Below, in pieces: positions 52,721 to 62,599 of a stretch of 64,000 nucleotides of DNA. Each line of letters opens with the position of its first letter. Positions within the stretch are counted from its first letter, which is position 1. Both the position numbers and the translations under genes were made by a program. The notes under the pieces were generated by a model. That model made no database searches. It worked only from the letters and a program-made list of their open reading frames with translations, and was not told where the DNA came from. This stretch comes from Clostridium_AD sp964467165 (GTDB lineage Bacteria > Bacillota > Clostridia > Clostridiales > Clostridiaceae), in the NCBI GenBank assembly GCA_964467165.1, contig CAYXOL010000001.1:1-64000 (forward strand), written 5' to 3'.

Positions 52721-53941
52721 ATGAGTAATAATATAACAAAAGCAACGGATAAAAAATTCAGATCTGATATCAAGAAAATTTTCATGCTTTCATGGCCTAT
52801 TATGGTAGGTATGACACTGCAAAGTCTTTTAGCAACAGTTGATACATATTTCATTGCAAAGCTTGGGCCAAATGAGGCAGCAGCTGCTGCGCTATCTAAT
52901 TCAGCATCCAGTGTAATCTTTGTAATTTCAACTACTGAAAGTATAATCAAATTAGTTTTTAGTCCAGAGCCTAGTATAGCAATTTTGACAAAAGAATATT
53001 TATCTATTATCTTTATTGGAACGATATTTGTATTTTTAAATTCAGTATTAAGGACAATACTGCAATCATTAGGTGATACAGTAACTCCACTTATAATTTT
53101 TGGAATATCTAATGTACTAAATGCAATACTTGATCCCATTTTTATGTTCAGGTTTCATTTAGGAATTGCTGGAGCAGCTATAGCAACAGTTATATCTATG
53201 ATTTTTTCCTGTATTGCCATCACCATTGTTATTACTCGGAAAATATACAAATCCAGTCTAAAACAATTTGTATTGAGTATGAATTTACAGCTAGATAACA
53301 GTATGAGGATATTAAAAATAGGAAGCTTTGCATGTTTACAGCAACTTGCAAGACCTATTACTGGAATATTTATGTTCAGTCTTGTTTATGCCGTTGGAGG
53401 TAGGGAAGGTACTGCAGCCTTTGGAATAGGTGGACAGCTTTTTAACTATACCTTTATATTCCTTGTTGGCCTTTCAACTGCCATTTCAATAATGGTGGGA
53501 CAGAGTCTTGGTAGAGGTGATATAAATGGTTGTGATAAGATTATAAAAGAAGGATTAAAACTTGCAGCCTTTAATATGATTTTATTTTCAATACCCTATT
53601 TAATTTTTCCCGCAGAGATAATGAGATTTTTTATTAATGATCCATTAGTAGTAAAAACGGGAGCCGAGTACCTAAGGATAGTGTATGTGGGTCTTATTTT
53701 TGTAGTATTCCCAACAATTTATGGTGGAGCTTTTCAGGGATCAGGAGATACATTTCCACCAATGATCTCATCTATAATTGCAAATGTAGTTTTAAAGCTT
53801 CCTATTGCATATATACTTGCAAAATCTTTTAATATGGGCACAAATGGAGTTTGGACTGCCGTAGCTCTATCTGTTGTAATTGAGGCAGTTATTATTATAA
53901 TGTATTATAAAACAGATAGATGGAAGGAGAAAATTATATGA
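52721..53941 (+). CDS. MATE-family efflux protein with an internal in-frame deletion
   Basis: MatE-fold transporter of about 406 residues, against about 450 for the family. The C-terminal half is normal (GIGGQLFNYTFIFLVGLSTAISIMVGQSLGRGD). In the N-terminal half, the matching region goes straight from VIFVIST to SIIKLVFSPEP. About 40 residues (end of TM2, loop and most of TM3) are therefore missing, yet the frame is kept. The ATG at 52721 fits the long G-rich site better than the GTG at 52715. It overlaps the following gene (ATGA). Activity is doubtful. Confidence 0.85.
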   Translation: MSNNITKATDKKFRSDIKKIFMLSWPIMVGMTLQSLLATVDTYFIAKLGPNEAAAAALSNSASSVIFVISTTESIIKLVFSPEPSIAILTKEYLSIIFIGTIFVFLNSVLRTILQSLGDTVTPLIIFGISNVLNAILDPIFMFRFHLGIAGAAIATVISMIFSCIAITIVITRKIYKSSLKQFVLSMNLQLDNSMRILKIGSFACLQQLARPITGIFMFSLVYAVGGREGTAAFGIGGQLFNYTFIFLVGLSTAISIMVGQSLGRGDINGCDKIIKEGLKLAAFNMILFSIPYLIFPAEIMRFFINDPLVVKTGAEYLRIVYVGLIFVVFPTIYGGAFQGSGDTFPPMISSIIANVVLKLPIAYILAKSFNMGTNGVWTAVALSVVIEAVIIIMYYKTDRWKEKII

Positions 53942-55251
53942 TAGTAAAAACTAAACTATCACAGGCGATTATTGAATACTTAAACCAAAATAAGATTGTG
54001 AATTTAAATATAATAGGTGTACTAGAAAACGAACCCCAGGCTGAAATATATGTAGATAGTGAAAAAGTATCTAGAGGAGTTCTTGTAAGGTATGAATATT
54101 TTAACTACATGTATACCGAAGATGATGAGTTTTTAGATGAAGTACTTGAAACATTGTTTAAAGATAATTTTTATGGATTTTCAGGTGTATACAGACCTCT
54201 TGCACAGAAGATAAGAGAAAGATATTTAGTTGCTTGGGAAAGTAGATGCGCACTTCATTACCTTCCAGAGGAGAATTTAGATATAGGTCTTATAAAAAAT
54301 CTTGTAGAATCTATTGATATAAAAGATGCAGAACTGGTTGATAAATTTTACACCTATAGAAATCCCGGAAGTCTGGATGTAATTAAAAAAGATATCTCCA
54401 AGAGACCCTCTTCCGCCATATATGTTAATGGAGATATTGCCTCATGGGTACTTGTTCACAATGATAATTCCATGGGCATAATGTTCACAAAAGAGGAGTA
54501 TAGAAAAAGGAACTATGCAGTTGATACAACAATGGACCTTGCATTAAAGATTACGAAGTCAGGAAGAATACCTTTTCTCCAAATAAATGAAGCAAATAAT
54601 ATGTCCCCCGGACTTGCAGCAAAGTGTGGTTTTATAAAATACGGCTATTCAGATTGGTTCGGAATAATTGAAGGAACACCAAATGATCTCATAGATGAAA
54701 ACAACAAAAACAGAAATAATCATATTAAGACTATTAAAGGTTTTAGCTATACTAGTGAAAAAGTACTTAATTGTATGTACCTTCCACCCTACAACTTCAA
54801 TAATGGATATGAAAAAGTAGAGGGATTTACTGTTGAAAAAGTTACCGATAGTGAAATGATTGATATATGGAGTAGAATCTTTATAGATGCTCTTGAAATT
54901 GATGAAAATAAAAAGAGCGTATTTAAAAATATAGTTTATAATGCTGTTTCAAATACTGAAAATGACTATACTCTTTATAATGGGATTTTAAATGGAGAAA
55001 TAGTTTCTACAACAGCATTCACTAAATTAGAAGACGATTGTTTAGGATTGTATTTTTGGGCTGTTAAGGCTTCTGCGAGAGGTGGAGGAATTGGACGGGC
55101 TACAGTTATTGAAGCATTAAAAAGTGCCACAAAAAATGATGATCTGGAGTTTATATTGCTTCAAAGTCCAGAAAAATATGTTGATATGTTTAAAACAATG
55201 GGCTTTGTTCACAGTCATTATCTGAATGAGAATAATGATGGGGGCAGTTAA
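53938..55251 (+). CDS. GNAT-family acetyltransferase, two GNAT-like halves
   Basis: Protein of about 437 residues. The C-terminal half has the acetyl-CoA loop RGGGIGRATVIEAL and a final GF-H strand, typical of GNAT. The N-terminal half has a weaker FR47-like pattern (TKEEYRKRNYAVDTTMDLAL, then LAAKCGFIKYGYSDW). The start ATG at 53938 overlaps the MATE stop and follows AAGGAG. The substrate is unknown; coupling to a transporter gene may hint at modification of a small molecule. Confidence 0.8.
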   Translation: MIVKTKLSQAIIEYLNQNKIVNLNIIGVLENEPQAEIYVDSEKVSRGVLVRYEYFNYMYTEDDEFLDEVLETLFKDNFYGFSGVYRPLAQKIRERYLVAWESRCALHYLPEENLDIGLIKNLVESIDIKDAELVDKFYTYRNPGSLDVIKKDISKRPSSAIYVNGDIASWVLVHNDNSMGIMFTKEEYRKRNYAVDTTMDLALKITKSGRIPFLQINEANNMSPGLAAKCGFIKYGYSDWFGIIEGTPNDLIDENNKNRNNHIKTIKGFSYTSEKVLNCMYLPPYNFNNGYEKVEGFTVEKVTDSEMIDIWSRIFIDALEIDENKKSVFKNIVYNAVSNTENDYTLYNGILNGEIVSTTAFTKLEDDCLGLYFWAVKASARGGGIGRATVIEALKSATKNDDLEFILLQSPEKYVDMFKTMGFVHSHYLNENNDGGS

Positions 55252-55266
55252 TGAAAAGGTGTTTTT

Positions 55267-55300
55267 AAGGTATATCCTATACAGGGATATACCTTTTTAT
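55267..55300 (+). terminator. Terminator after the GNAT gene
   Basis: A perfect 11-bp stem (AAGGTATATCC with GGATATACCTT) has a 7-nt loop and is followed by a T-rich tract. Confidence 0.87.
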
Positions 55301-55410
55301 ATTTAAATTAACTATTTTGTAATAACTTTATTTCAAAACCCCTATATAATATACATGGGTGCAGGAAAGTTTGCATTAATATATACTATAAATTCTATGA
55401 GGTAGTGAGT

Positions 55411-56178
55411 ATGAATAGTAGCAGCAATAAAACGAAACTGAGCATTTTAATTGGATTAATATTATTAGTACCCTGCTGTTTTTTTCTAAAGTCCTTTTCA
55501 GATTATAAACAAGAAAAAAAAATAATAGATAATAATTTTATTATTTTGCAAAAGCTAGAGAGTATAGATATTTCTACTGTGGAGAATATAATAGCTGAAA
55601 AACAGAACCTAAGGGATGAAAAAGGTGGTGATAATTCAAATAAAAAAAGCAATAAACTTTACTTTGAGGATTCTGTTTTTATGGGCGATTCCATTACTGA
55701 GGGCTTAGACTTTTATAACATAGTAAGTAAATCTTCTGTCCTAGCTAGAAAAGGAGTGACTCTGGTACAAGCTCAAGATTCAATTAATATAATATCCAAC
55801 ATTAATCCCCAAAAAGTATTTATACTTTATGGAATGAACGACCTAAAAAGTCTTGAAAACTCTAATGATTTTAAAGATAACTATATTAAACTGATACAAG
55901 CTATAAAACAAAATATACCAAGTGCTGAAATATACCTTCAATCAATAACTCCTGTACAAGCTACAGTACAGCAGTCCGATCCTAGTTTTTCACAAGAGAG
56001 ATTAGATGATTTTGTAGGAAAAATAGTTGACGTTGCCCGGGAGGAGAATGTACATTACATAGATATAAGACCCATTGTTAAAGATAGAGGGGATTTGTAT
56101 GAGCCAGATGGTATTCATTTTACCATAGCCTTTTATGGTTTATGGTTAGATTATTTAAGAGATCAATTGGAAGAATAA
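55411..56178 (+). CDS. Membrane-anchored SGNH/GDSL hydrolase
   Basis: Protein of about 255 residues with an N-terminal membrane anchor (LSILIGLILLVPCCFFL), a linker, and then an SGNH domain: FMGDSITEG (catalytic Ser), ILYGMNDL, and PDGIHFT (Asp and His). It probably acts outside the membrane as an acetyl esterase or transferase on a cell-surface polysaccharide. The ATG at 55411 is chosen over the GTG at 55405 because GAGG lies about 8-9 nt upstream. It is the first gene of a four-gene acetylation-type cluster. Confidence 0.85.
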   Translation: MNSSSNKTKLSILIGLILLVPCCFFLKSFSDYKQEKKIIDNNFIILQKLESIDISTVENIIAEKQNLRDEKGGDNSNKKSNKLYFEDSVFMGDSITEGLDFYNIVSKSSVLARKGVTLVQAQDSINIISNINPQKVFILYGMNDLKSLENSNDFKDNYIKLIQAIKQNIPSAEIYLQSITPVQATVQQSDPSFSQERLDDFVGKIVDVAREENVHYIDIRPIVKDRGDLYEPDGIHFTIAFYGLWLDYLRDQLEE

Positions 56179-56203
56179 TACTATCTACATAAGGATGATG
56201 ACT

Positions 56204-56689
56204 ATGAAGATGTTTGAAAATATACAAAAGAAAGTATTAATTTTAAGTTTAGCAACTATTATTTTTGTGATATTTCAAGGCTGTTCATGCATTCAAACTA
56301 AAAGTCCTGAAATACCAGAAATTATAACTAATATTCAAAAGGTTACAGATTTATCACTCATGGAAAAAGGTAATAAAACTAAGCTGAGAAAACTTTATTC
56401 TACAAGTACTAAAGGACTAGAAAATTTTGCATTATATGCTCCAAAGAGCAATATGGAAGCAAATGAAATTCTAATATTAAAAGTTAAAAGCCAAGATGAT
56501 ATGGATGATTTATTAGAAAATTTCGAAAATATAATCGAGAGACAATCCAGCAGTTTTAAAGATTATAGCCCAGATCAGTATTCGCTTTTGGAAAATCATA
56601 CTTTAGAAGTAAAAGGAAAATATCTCATTTTAATTGTATCCAAAGATGTAGACAACATAACAAAGGCTGTTAATGACAGCTTCAAATAA
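56204..56689 (+). CDS. DUF4358-like lipoprotein
   Basis: Protein of about 161 residues with a signal peptide and lipobox FQGC, then a small soluble domain with NEILILKVKSQDDMDDL and VKGKYLILIVSKDVDN, like DUF4358 proteins. Its function is unknown. It lies between SGNH and MBOAT genes, a frequent arrangement in Firmicutes, and is likely an accessory of the surface acetylation system. The ATG at 56204 has AAGGA 9 nt upstream. Confidence 0.75.
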   Translation: MKMFENIQKKVLILSLATIIFVIFQGCSCIQTKSPEIPEIITNIQKVTDLSLMEKGNKTKLRKLYSTSTKGLENFALYAPKSNMEANEILILKVKSQDDMDDLLENFENIIERQSSSFKDYSPDQYSLLENHTLEVKGKYLILIVSKDVDNITKAVNDSFK

Positions 56690-56718
56690 AAAGGCAACTT
56701 GAGGTGGAGTGACTGAAA

Positions 56719-58125
56719 TTGATTTTTAGTAGTTTAATATTCATTTTTATATTTTTACCTTTAACTCTAACTATATATTATACCTCCCCAAAGAAACTAA
56801 GAAATTTTACGCTTTTAGTTGTAAGCCTTATATTTTATGGCTGGGGAGAACCTGTATACATAAGTCTAATGGTTTTTTCTATAATATTTGATTATATAAG
56901 CACTTTGCTTATAAATAAATATAGAAAACAGAAGAAGCTTGCAAAGATAATATTTATAAATACACTGCTTGTTAACATAGGAATATTGGCTTTTTTTAAA
57001 TATTTCGGATTCTTTATAGACAATATAAACATACTCTTCGGATTAAATATATGTATTGAAAAACTTCCACTGCCTGTAGGAATATCATTCTATACTTTCC
57101 AAATTATTTCTTATGTGGTGGATGTCTACCTAAACAAAGTAAAGGTTCAAAAAAGCATTATAGATTTTGGAGCATATGTAACTATGTTTCCACAACTAGT
57201 TGCAGGTCCTATAGTAAAATACAATGATATCTTCATCCAATTAAAAAGCAGAAAAGAAAATATTAATCAATTTTCAGAAGGTATAGATAGATTTATAATC
57301 GGTCTTGGAAAGAAAGTATTAATAGCTAATAATTTAGCAATGCTTTGGACAAGTGTAAAGGCTATAGAAGTTTTAAATATTTCAGTTATATCTGCTTGGA
57401 TTGGAATAATAGCCTTTACTCTTCAGATATATTTCGATTTTAGTGGATATTCTGATATGGCAATAGGACTTGGAAAAATGTTAGGATTCGAATTCATTGA
57501 AAATTTTAACTATCCCTACATATCTAAAAGTGTTACTGAATTTTGGAGAAGATGGCATATATCCTTAGGGAGTTGGTTTAGAGAATACCTTTATATTCCT
57601 TTAGGTGGTAACAGAGTTTCTTTTAAAAAACAAATCAGAAACTTGTTTGTAGTATGGTTTGCAACAGGATTATGGCATGGTGCTAGCTGGAATTTTATAT
57701 TCTGGGGATTATATTTTGGATTTATTATTTTTATAGAAAAGACGCTTTTAGGAAAGCTTTTACAACGACTTCCAAAGTTCATTTCAAATTTATATACTAT
57801 GATAATTGTTATAGTCGGTTGGGTAATTTTCGATAATAATAAATTAGGTGATGCCATAAATTATATAAAAATAATGTTTGGACTTAGTGGAAATGCTTTT
57901 ACGGATAATGCAGCCGTTTACTATTTTTCTGCAAACTTTATCTTATTTGTAATAGCATTTTTTTGTGCAACACCAATTGTTTACAGTTTTCATAAAAAGT
58001 TAAAAAACCGTTTTAATGCAAGGGGCGCTATAGTTATGGCTTTAAGTCATATTTTTATACTTTTTCTGTCTACTGCCTACCTTGTAAATCAGAGCTTTAA
58101 TCCCTTCTTATACTTTAGATTTTAG
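56719..58125 (+). CDS. MBOAT-family O-acyltransferase (AlgI/DltB-like)
   Basis: Multi-spanning membrane protein of 468 residues. MBOAT blocks are LPVGISFYTFQIISYVVDVY, FPQLVAGPIVKY, TEFWRRWHISLGSWFREYLY and the catalytic-His region TGLWHGASWNFIFWG. It transfers acetyl groups across the membrane to exported polysaccharide. The start is a TTG preceded by GGAGTGA. The neighbours DHHW and SGNH provide the extracellular transfer step, as for AlgI/AlgJ/AlgX. Confidence 0.92.
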   Translation: MIFSSLIFIFIFLPLTLTIYYTSPKKLRNFTLLVVSLIFYGWGEPVYISLMVFSIIFDYISTLLINKYRKQKKLAKIIFINTLLVNIGILAFFKYFGFFIDNINILFGLNICIEKLPLPVGISFYTFQIISYVVDVYLNKVKVQKSIIDFGAYVTMFPQLVAGPIVKYNDIFIQLKSRKENINQFSEGIDRFIIGLGKKVLIANNLAMLWTSVKAIEVLNISVISAWIGIIAFTLQIYFDFSGYSDMAIGLGKMLGFEFIENFNYPYISKSVTEFWRRWHISLGSWFREYLYIPLGGNRVSFKKQIRNLFVVWFATGLWHGASWNFIFWGLYFGFIIFIEKTLLGKLLQRLPKFISNLYTMIIVIVGWVIFDNNKLGDAINYIKIMFGLSGNAFTDNAAVYYFSANFILFVIAFFCATPIVYSFHKKLKNRFNARGAIVMALSHIFILFLSTAYLVNQSFNPFLYFRF

Positions 58126-58144
58126 AAAAAAGGTGATAATACAT

Positions 58145-59308
58145 ATGGAATATAACTATAGAAGAAGAAAATATAATAATATATATATAAAATCCCTAAC
58201 AATAATATTTTTATTATTTATATTTAGTGTAATGATACTTAATATTATAGTTCCAGATAAAGAATTTTCTCAGCAGGAGAATAGAAAACTTAAAACCAAG
58301 CCAAAATTTTCCGTTGAAAATTTATTTTACAACAAATTTACTTCTAAATATGAAAAATATCTAGCGGATCAATTTATACTGAGAAATTTTTGGATAAATG
58401 TAAAATCAAGCACAGAAATACTCAGTGGAAAAAAAGAAAATAACGATGTATATTTAGGAGATGATAAATATCTAATAGCTAAGTTCAAAAGACCTGACAA
58501 AGAAAATCTAGCTGAGAAATTAAAGGCAATAAATACTTTCAGTAGTGGTAACAAAGATTTATCAAAATATATTATATTAGTTCCAAATAAAATAAAGATT
58601 TTACAAGATAAATTGCCTCATTTTGCTCCAGTAGAAAATCAACTTGAGTATATAAATAAATTTTATTCTGGATTAGATAAATCTATAACAACAGTAAGTG
58701 TGTTTGACATATTAAATCAAAATAAAGATAAATACATTTATTATAAAACTGACCATCACTGGACATCAGAAGGGGCATATTATGCCTACTTAGAATTTTG
58801 CAAGAGTTCAGATGCAATACCTAAAGATACAAGTTCTTATAATATTGAAAAAGTTAACAATGAATTCTACGGAACACTTTACTCAAGAGCTGGAGTTGAA
58901 AATATTGATAGCGATACTATTAATGTATATTTGCCTAAAAATCACGAAGATGTATTAGTCAATTACCTGGAAGAGAAAGAAAAATCCACAAGTTTATATA
59001 ATTCCAGCAGTTTAAATACTAAAGATAAGTACTCTCTATTTTTAGGTGGGAATCATCCTATTATAAAAATAAGCACTATGAGCAATAGTTCTAAAAAGCT
59101 TTTAGTTATTAAGGATTCATATGCTAATTGTTTTATACCATTTCTAACTTCTAATTTTAGTGAGATAATAGTTGTGGATTTAAGATATTATTCAGATGAT
59201 GTTAATACACTTATTAAAGATTACAATATCACTGATACTTTAATTCTATATAATACAAATACATTTTTTGAAGATGAATCCATACTTAATATTAGTAACT
59301 ATGAGTAG
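58145..59308 (+). CDS. DHHW-family extracellular acetyltransferase-like protein (AlgJ/AlgX-like)
   Basis: Protein of about 387 residues with an N-terminal membrane anchor (SLTIIFLLFIFSVMILNIIV), then an SGNH-like domain with the defining motif YKTDHHWTSEGAY. The later block KLLVIKDSYANCFIPFL is where the catalytic Ser of AlgJ/AlgX-like proteins lies. It likely receives acetyl groups from the MBOAT protein. The ATG at 58145 follows AAGGTGAT. Confidence 0.9.
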   Translation: MEYNYRRRKYNNIYIKSLTIIFLLFIFSVMILNIIVPDKEFSQQENRKLKTKPKFSVENLFYNKFTSKYEKYLADQFILRNFWINVKSSTEILSGKKENNDVYLGDDKYLIAKFKRPDKENLAEKLKAINTFSSGNKDLSKYIILVPNKIKILQDKLPHFAPVENQLEYINKFYSGLDKSITTVSVFDILNQNKDKYIYYKTDHHWTSEGAYYAYLEFCKSSDAIPKDTSSYNIEKVNNEFYGTLYSRAGVENIDSDTINVYLPKNHEDVLVNYLEEKEKSTSLYNSSSLNTKDKYSLFLGGNHPIIKISTMSNSSKKLLVIKDSYANCFIPFLTSNFSEIIVVDLRYYSDDVNTLIKDYNITDTLILYNTNTFFEDESILNISNYE

Positions 59309-59336
59309 GTGAAAAAGTCTAATAAAAAAATAAAGA

Positions 59337-59382
59337 AGCTCCAAGCACTTAGTTTAATCCTAAGAGCCTGGAGTTATTATTT
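59337..59382 (+). terminator. Terminator after the acetylation cluster
   Basis: AGCTCCAAGC pairs with GCCTGGAGTT (one mismatch, one G-U) around an inner CTTAG/CTAAG stem; an ATTATTTTA tract follows. It lies between convergent genes. Confidence 0.75.
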
Positions 59383-59405
59383 TACTATCCTTTGTATGGC
59401 ATTAA

Positions 59406-60788
59406 TTAATGATGAAAGCTAACTTTACTACAGCAATTTAATGGTGAGTTACTCTTTAAATACTCCAATTCCTTTTTTAAGTCACGAAGTAGTAAAAATA
59501 TCATATCACGACTAACCCCATGACGGATCAATATACGTTGTACAGTTAAATTATCGCGATTGCTTGGCAGTGGATATGATGCAATTTGCCAACCATGCAT
59601 TCTTAAACGGTCAGAAAGATCATAAAGTGTGAATCCAGCTGCAGCTTGATCCTTTAGTGAATAGCAAACCGCAGGTATTGCATCATGACCATCATATAAA
59701 ATATCAAATAGTTCTATTTTTGCAAGCTCCTCCCCTAAATACTGGGCAGTGTCGGCGCAGGCCTTCTGAATTGCAGTATAGCCCTCATGACCCAATTGCA
59801 AAAACTTGTAATACTGGGCAATAATTTGACCAGCCGGACGTGAAAAATTAAGTGCGAAGGTTGGCATTTCTCCTCCTAAATAATCAACATTAAATATTAA
59901 ATCCTCAGGCAGCTCTTCTAGTGTTCTCCATATAATCCAACCAACTCCAAGTGGTGCCATGCCAAATTTATGACCTGAGGCGTTAATAGATTTCACCCTA
60001 GGAATGCAAAAATCCCATTTGATTTTTTTTTGTATAAATGGTGCAATGAATGCCCCACTAGCTCCATCTACGTGAATAGGGATATTATAGCCTGTTTCAC
60101 TCTCAATTTTATCTAGGGCTTTAGCAATCTCCTCCACTGGTTCATAAATGCAAGTAAATGTACTACCCAAAGTTGCCACTACTCCAATTGTATTCTCATC
60201 ACAATAATCCGATAGTTGATCTGGATTCAAACCTAGCTCATCTGGCATTAAAGGGATTTCTCTAATTTCAACATCGAAATATCGTGCAAATTTATGCCAA
60301 CATATTTGTACTGGTCCACAAACAATGTTAGGATTATTGGTAGACTTGCCCTCAGCGGCACGCCTATTTCGCCACTTCCATTTAAGTGCTAAGCCACCAA
60401 GCATTGCTGCTTCACTAGATCCAATTGTTGAGCACCCAATAGTGTCTAATTTTCCAGGTGCATGCCAAAGATTCGCCAATATATTAACACATCGATGTTC
60501 AATTTCAGCCGTTTGAGGGTACTCATCTTTATCTATCATATTTTTATTAATTGATAAATCCATAAGACTGCGAACTTCATCTTCAATATATGTAGTACAA
60601 AAGGTTGCCAGGTTTTGACGAGCGTTCCCATCCATAAATAGCTCATCGTGAATCAATTGCCGAATCACTCTAGGGTCGGAAATATTATCTGGTAACTCAT
60701 CTTTCGGAAGCTGATTCTGGGCTATTGAATTAGTATAAAGATTTTTGATACCATCATCATCTCTGTTTTTATTATTAAATAATGCCAT
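59406..60788 (-). CDS. gad: Glutamate decarboxylase
   Basis: PLP enzyme of 460 residues, full length. Family blocks are CTTYIEDEVRSLMDLSINKNMIDKDEYPQTAEIE (spanning about residues 65-98), GSSEAAMLGGLALKWKW, HVDGASGAFIAPF, and SINASGHKFGMAPLGVGW with the PLP lysine. It turns glutamate to GABA and consumes a proton, helping acid tolerance. The usual antiporter gene gadC is not adjacent, so GABA export must rely on another locus. It lies 37 nt after the ABC_ATPase-like gene and may share its transcript. Confidence 0.94.
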   Translation of the reverse strand: MALFNNKNRDDDGIKNLYTNSIAQNQLPKDELPDNISDPRVIRQLIHDELFMDGNARQNLATFCTTYIEDEVRSLMDLSINKNMIDKDEYPQTAEIEHRCVNILANLWHAPGKLDTIGCSTIGSSEAAMLGGLALKWKWRNRRAAEGKSTNNPNIVCGPVQICWHKFARYFDVEIREIPLMPDELGLNPDQLSDYCDENTIGVVATLGSTFTCIYEPVEEIAKALDKIESETGYNIPIHVDGASGAFIAPFIQKKIKWDFCIPRVKSINASGHKFGMAPLGVGWIIWRTLEELPEDLIFNVDYLGGEMPTFALNFSRPAGQIIAQYYKFLQLGHEGYTAIQKACADTAQYLGEELAKIELFDILYDGHDAIPAVCYSLKDQAAAGFTLYDLSDRLRMHGWQIASYPLPSNRDNLTVQRILIRHGVSRDMIFLLLRDLKKELEYLKSNSPLNCCSKVSFHH

Positions 60789-60825
60789 ATTTTATTTCGC
60801 CTCACTTTGCTATAATTATTAATGA

Positions 60826-62526
60826 TTATATTTTTAGATTTCTATATCTATTATATGCAGCCATTATTTCTTGCTTTCTTGGCATTGCTAAACTTCCACT
60901 TCCACCCTTTAACCCACTTATTGATAATAAGCCATTTTTCTCTATATGCTTAATTATATTATCCACCATAGTTCCAAAGCTTAATCCCTTATTCATAATA
61001 TTTTTCTCTGCCCATATCATAATTGAACCTATGGAATTTAGTTGCTCAGTATCAACCACTTGTTCCACGGCCCTTAGATCTATGTCCTCTCTATTTATAA
61101 TTATTGTATCCATACCCATTGTTTTGATTTTAACTCCCTTTTCACCACCCTGAATTGTTCCACTTTTAATTTGTCTATTAAATAAAATATCTATCTTTAA
61201 ATTTTTCTCATTAATTCTTTTTATAATATGACCATTGCACAGCATTTTAGCCTTTTCTGTTACATCTACTGCCTCATAATTATCCATTTGAATTACACAA
61301 TCTGCTATTTCAAAAAAGTCTCCGGAGCTTCCTACTACTATTATTGTTGAAATACTTCTTTGCATATATAGAGGTCTCACTATTTCTATAAATGGTGTTA
61401 TTGGTTCCTTTTCTCTGCAAACCAATTTTTGCATTAAGTCATCCCGGATCATAAAATTAGTTGCTGAAGTATCCTCATCTATTAAAAATAGCTTTGACTC
61501 ACTTTCTATTCCCTCTATAATACTCGCTGCTTGTGATGTGCTGCCACTAGCATTTTTTGTATAGAATTCTACAGTATCTTTCCCATTAGGTAGGTTACTT
61601 ATGAATAGGGATATATCTGTTTTAGTAACACACCTACTATCCTCTGCTCTTACTTTTAAAGCAGATTCATCTGTTATAACAAACTCTCTACCATCACCTT
61701 CAATATGATTATAAACTCCAAGTTCTATTGCTTTTAGTAATGTGGATTTACCATGATATCCACCGCCAACTACAAGCGTAATCCCCTTTCTAATACCCAT
61801 GCCACAAATTTTGCCTCGGCTAAGAGTATTAAACTCAACTTCTAATTCCTTTGGTGAAATAAATTTAATACCATCTTTTAATGATTTTGTAGAGATTCCA
61901 CTTTCTCTAGGTAACATTGACCCATTTGCTACAAATGCAACTAGTCCTCTATTAAATAACTCACTTCTTATATGTTCTTGATCTTCTACAAGATTTACTC
62001 TATTTATTAATTTTTCACTATTTATATTTTTATATATTAAAGTTTTTTCTACTATGTTTGGTATAACATTAAATAAAATTTTCTGGAGCTCGCTTGATAA
62101 AACGCTTCTTCCTCTTGCTGGAAAACCAACGTAAAATCTTGCCTCTATTTTATCTTCATTTATAATTATTGAAGTTCTATTTAATATTTCTTCTGGGCAT
62201 TTGCTTATAGCTACTAATCCACTCTTCCCAGAGCCAAAAACTTTTTGAGAGTATCTATTTATATTAGAATAAAATTCTCTTGTCAGGTAGTCTGCTACTG
62301 CAATATTTTTGCTTTTATTATCATAAATACCCTTTGGAAACATAGCAACCTTTTGATTTACAATCACTCTAATTCTTGATGGTAAGGCAAATGGATCACC
62401 TTGAACATGATCTATGCTAAGTACGTAATTTCCAAAATCATATTCACCTTCTAACTCCTTATACAGCCTATAGCTTTTTCCATCAATTCTATCTAATTCT
62501 TTTTTTAATGCTTCTGAATCCTTCAT
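60826..62526 (-). CDS. ABC_ATPase-family P-loop protein
   Basis: Cytoplasmic protein of 566 residues with the P-loop GGGYHGKSTLLKAIELGVYNH, GDGREFVITDESALKVRAEDSR and LFLIDEDTSATNFMIRD. These match a conserved family of predicted ABC-type ATPases (PF09818) without membrane domains. Its function is unknown. The start is supported by AAGGAGAG. A copy of the palindromic repeat lies directly upstream. Confidence 0.88.
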   Translation of the reverse strand: MKDSEALKKELDRIDGKSYRLYKELEGEYDFGNYVLSIDHVQGDPFALPSRIRVIVNQKVAMFPKGIYDNKSKNIAVADYLTREFYSNINRYSQKVFGSGKSGLVAISKCPEEILNRTSIIINEDKIEARFYVGFPARGRSVLSSELQKILFNVIPNIVEKTLIYKNINSEKLINRVNLVEDQEHIRSELFNRGLVAFVANGSMLPRESGISTKSLKDGIKFISPKELEVEFNTLSRGKICGMGIRKGITLVVGGGYHGKSTLLKAIELGVYNHIEGDGREFVITDESALKVRAEDSRCVTKTDISLFISNLPNGKDTVEFYTKNASGSTSQAASIIEGIESESKLFLIDEDTSATNFMIRDDLMQKLVCREKEPITPFIEIVRPLYMQRSISTIIVVGSSGDFFEIADCVIQMDNYEAVDVTEKAKMLCNGHIIKRINEKNLKIDILFNRQIKSGTIQGGEKGVKIKTMGMDTIIINREDIDLRAVEQVVDTEQLNSIGSIMIWAEKNIMNKGLSFGTMVDNIIKHIEKNGLLSISGLKGGSGSLAMPRKQEIMAAYNRYRNLKI

Positions 62527-62541
62527 ATAACTCTCCTTATT

Positions 62542-62598
62542 TTAAGTGCCACCCAAGTGGCAAGTGGCAGGACTTGCCACTTGCCACTTGGGTGGCAC
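62542..62598. repeat. Long palindromic repeat, copy 2
   Basis: Perfect 26-bp arms (62542-62567 and 62573-62598) are separated by 5 nt. The arms match those at 11-73, except that the central ACGTGG is AAGTGG. It lies 1 nt after the stop of 62600-64000 and 15 nt before the ABC_ATPase-like gene, so its RNA hairpin would separate the two cistrons. Confidence 0.92.
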
Positions 62599-62599
62599 T

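Noticed and set aside
52576..53139. 187-codon ORF on the minus strand inside the MATE gene
   Set aside because: It is the opposite-strand shadow of a clear MATE coding sequence; no ribosome-binding site and no family resemblance.
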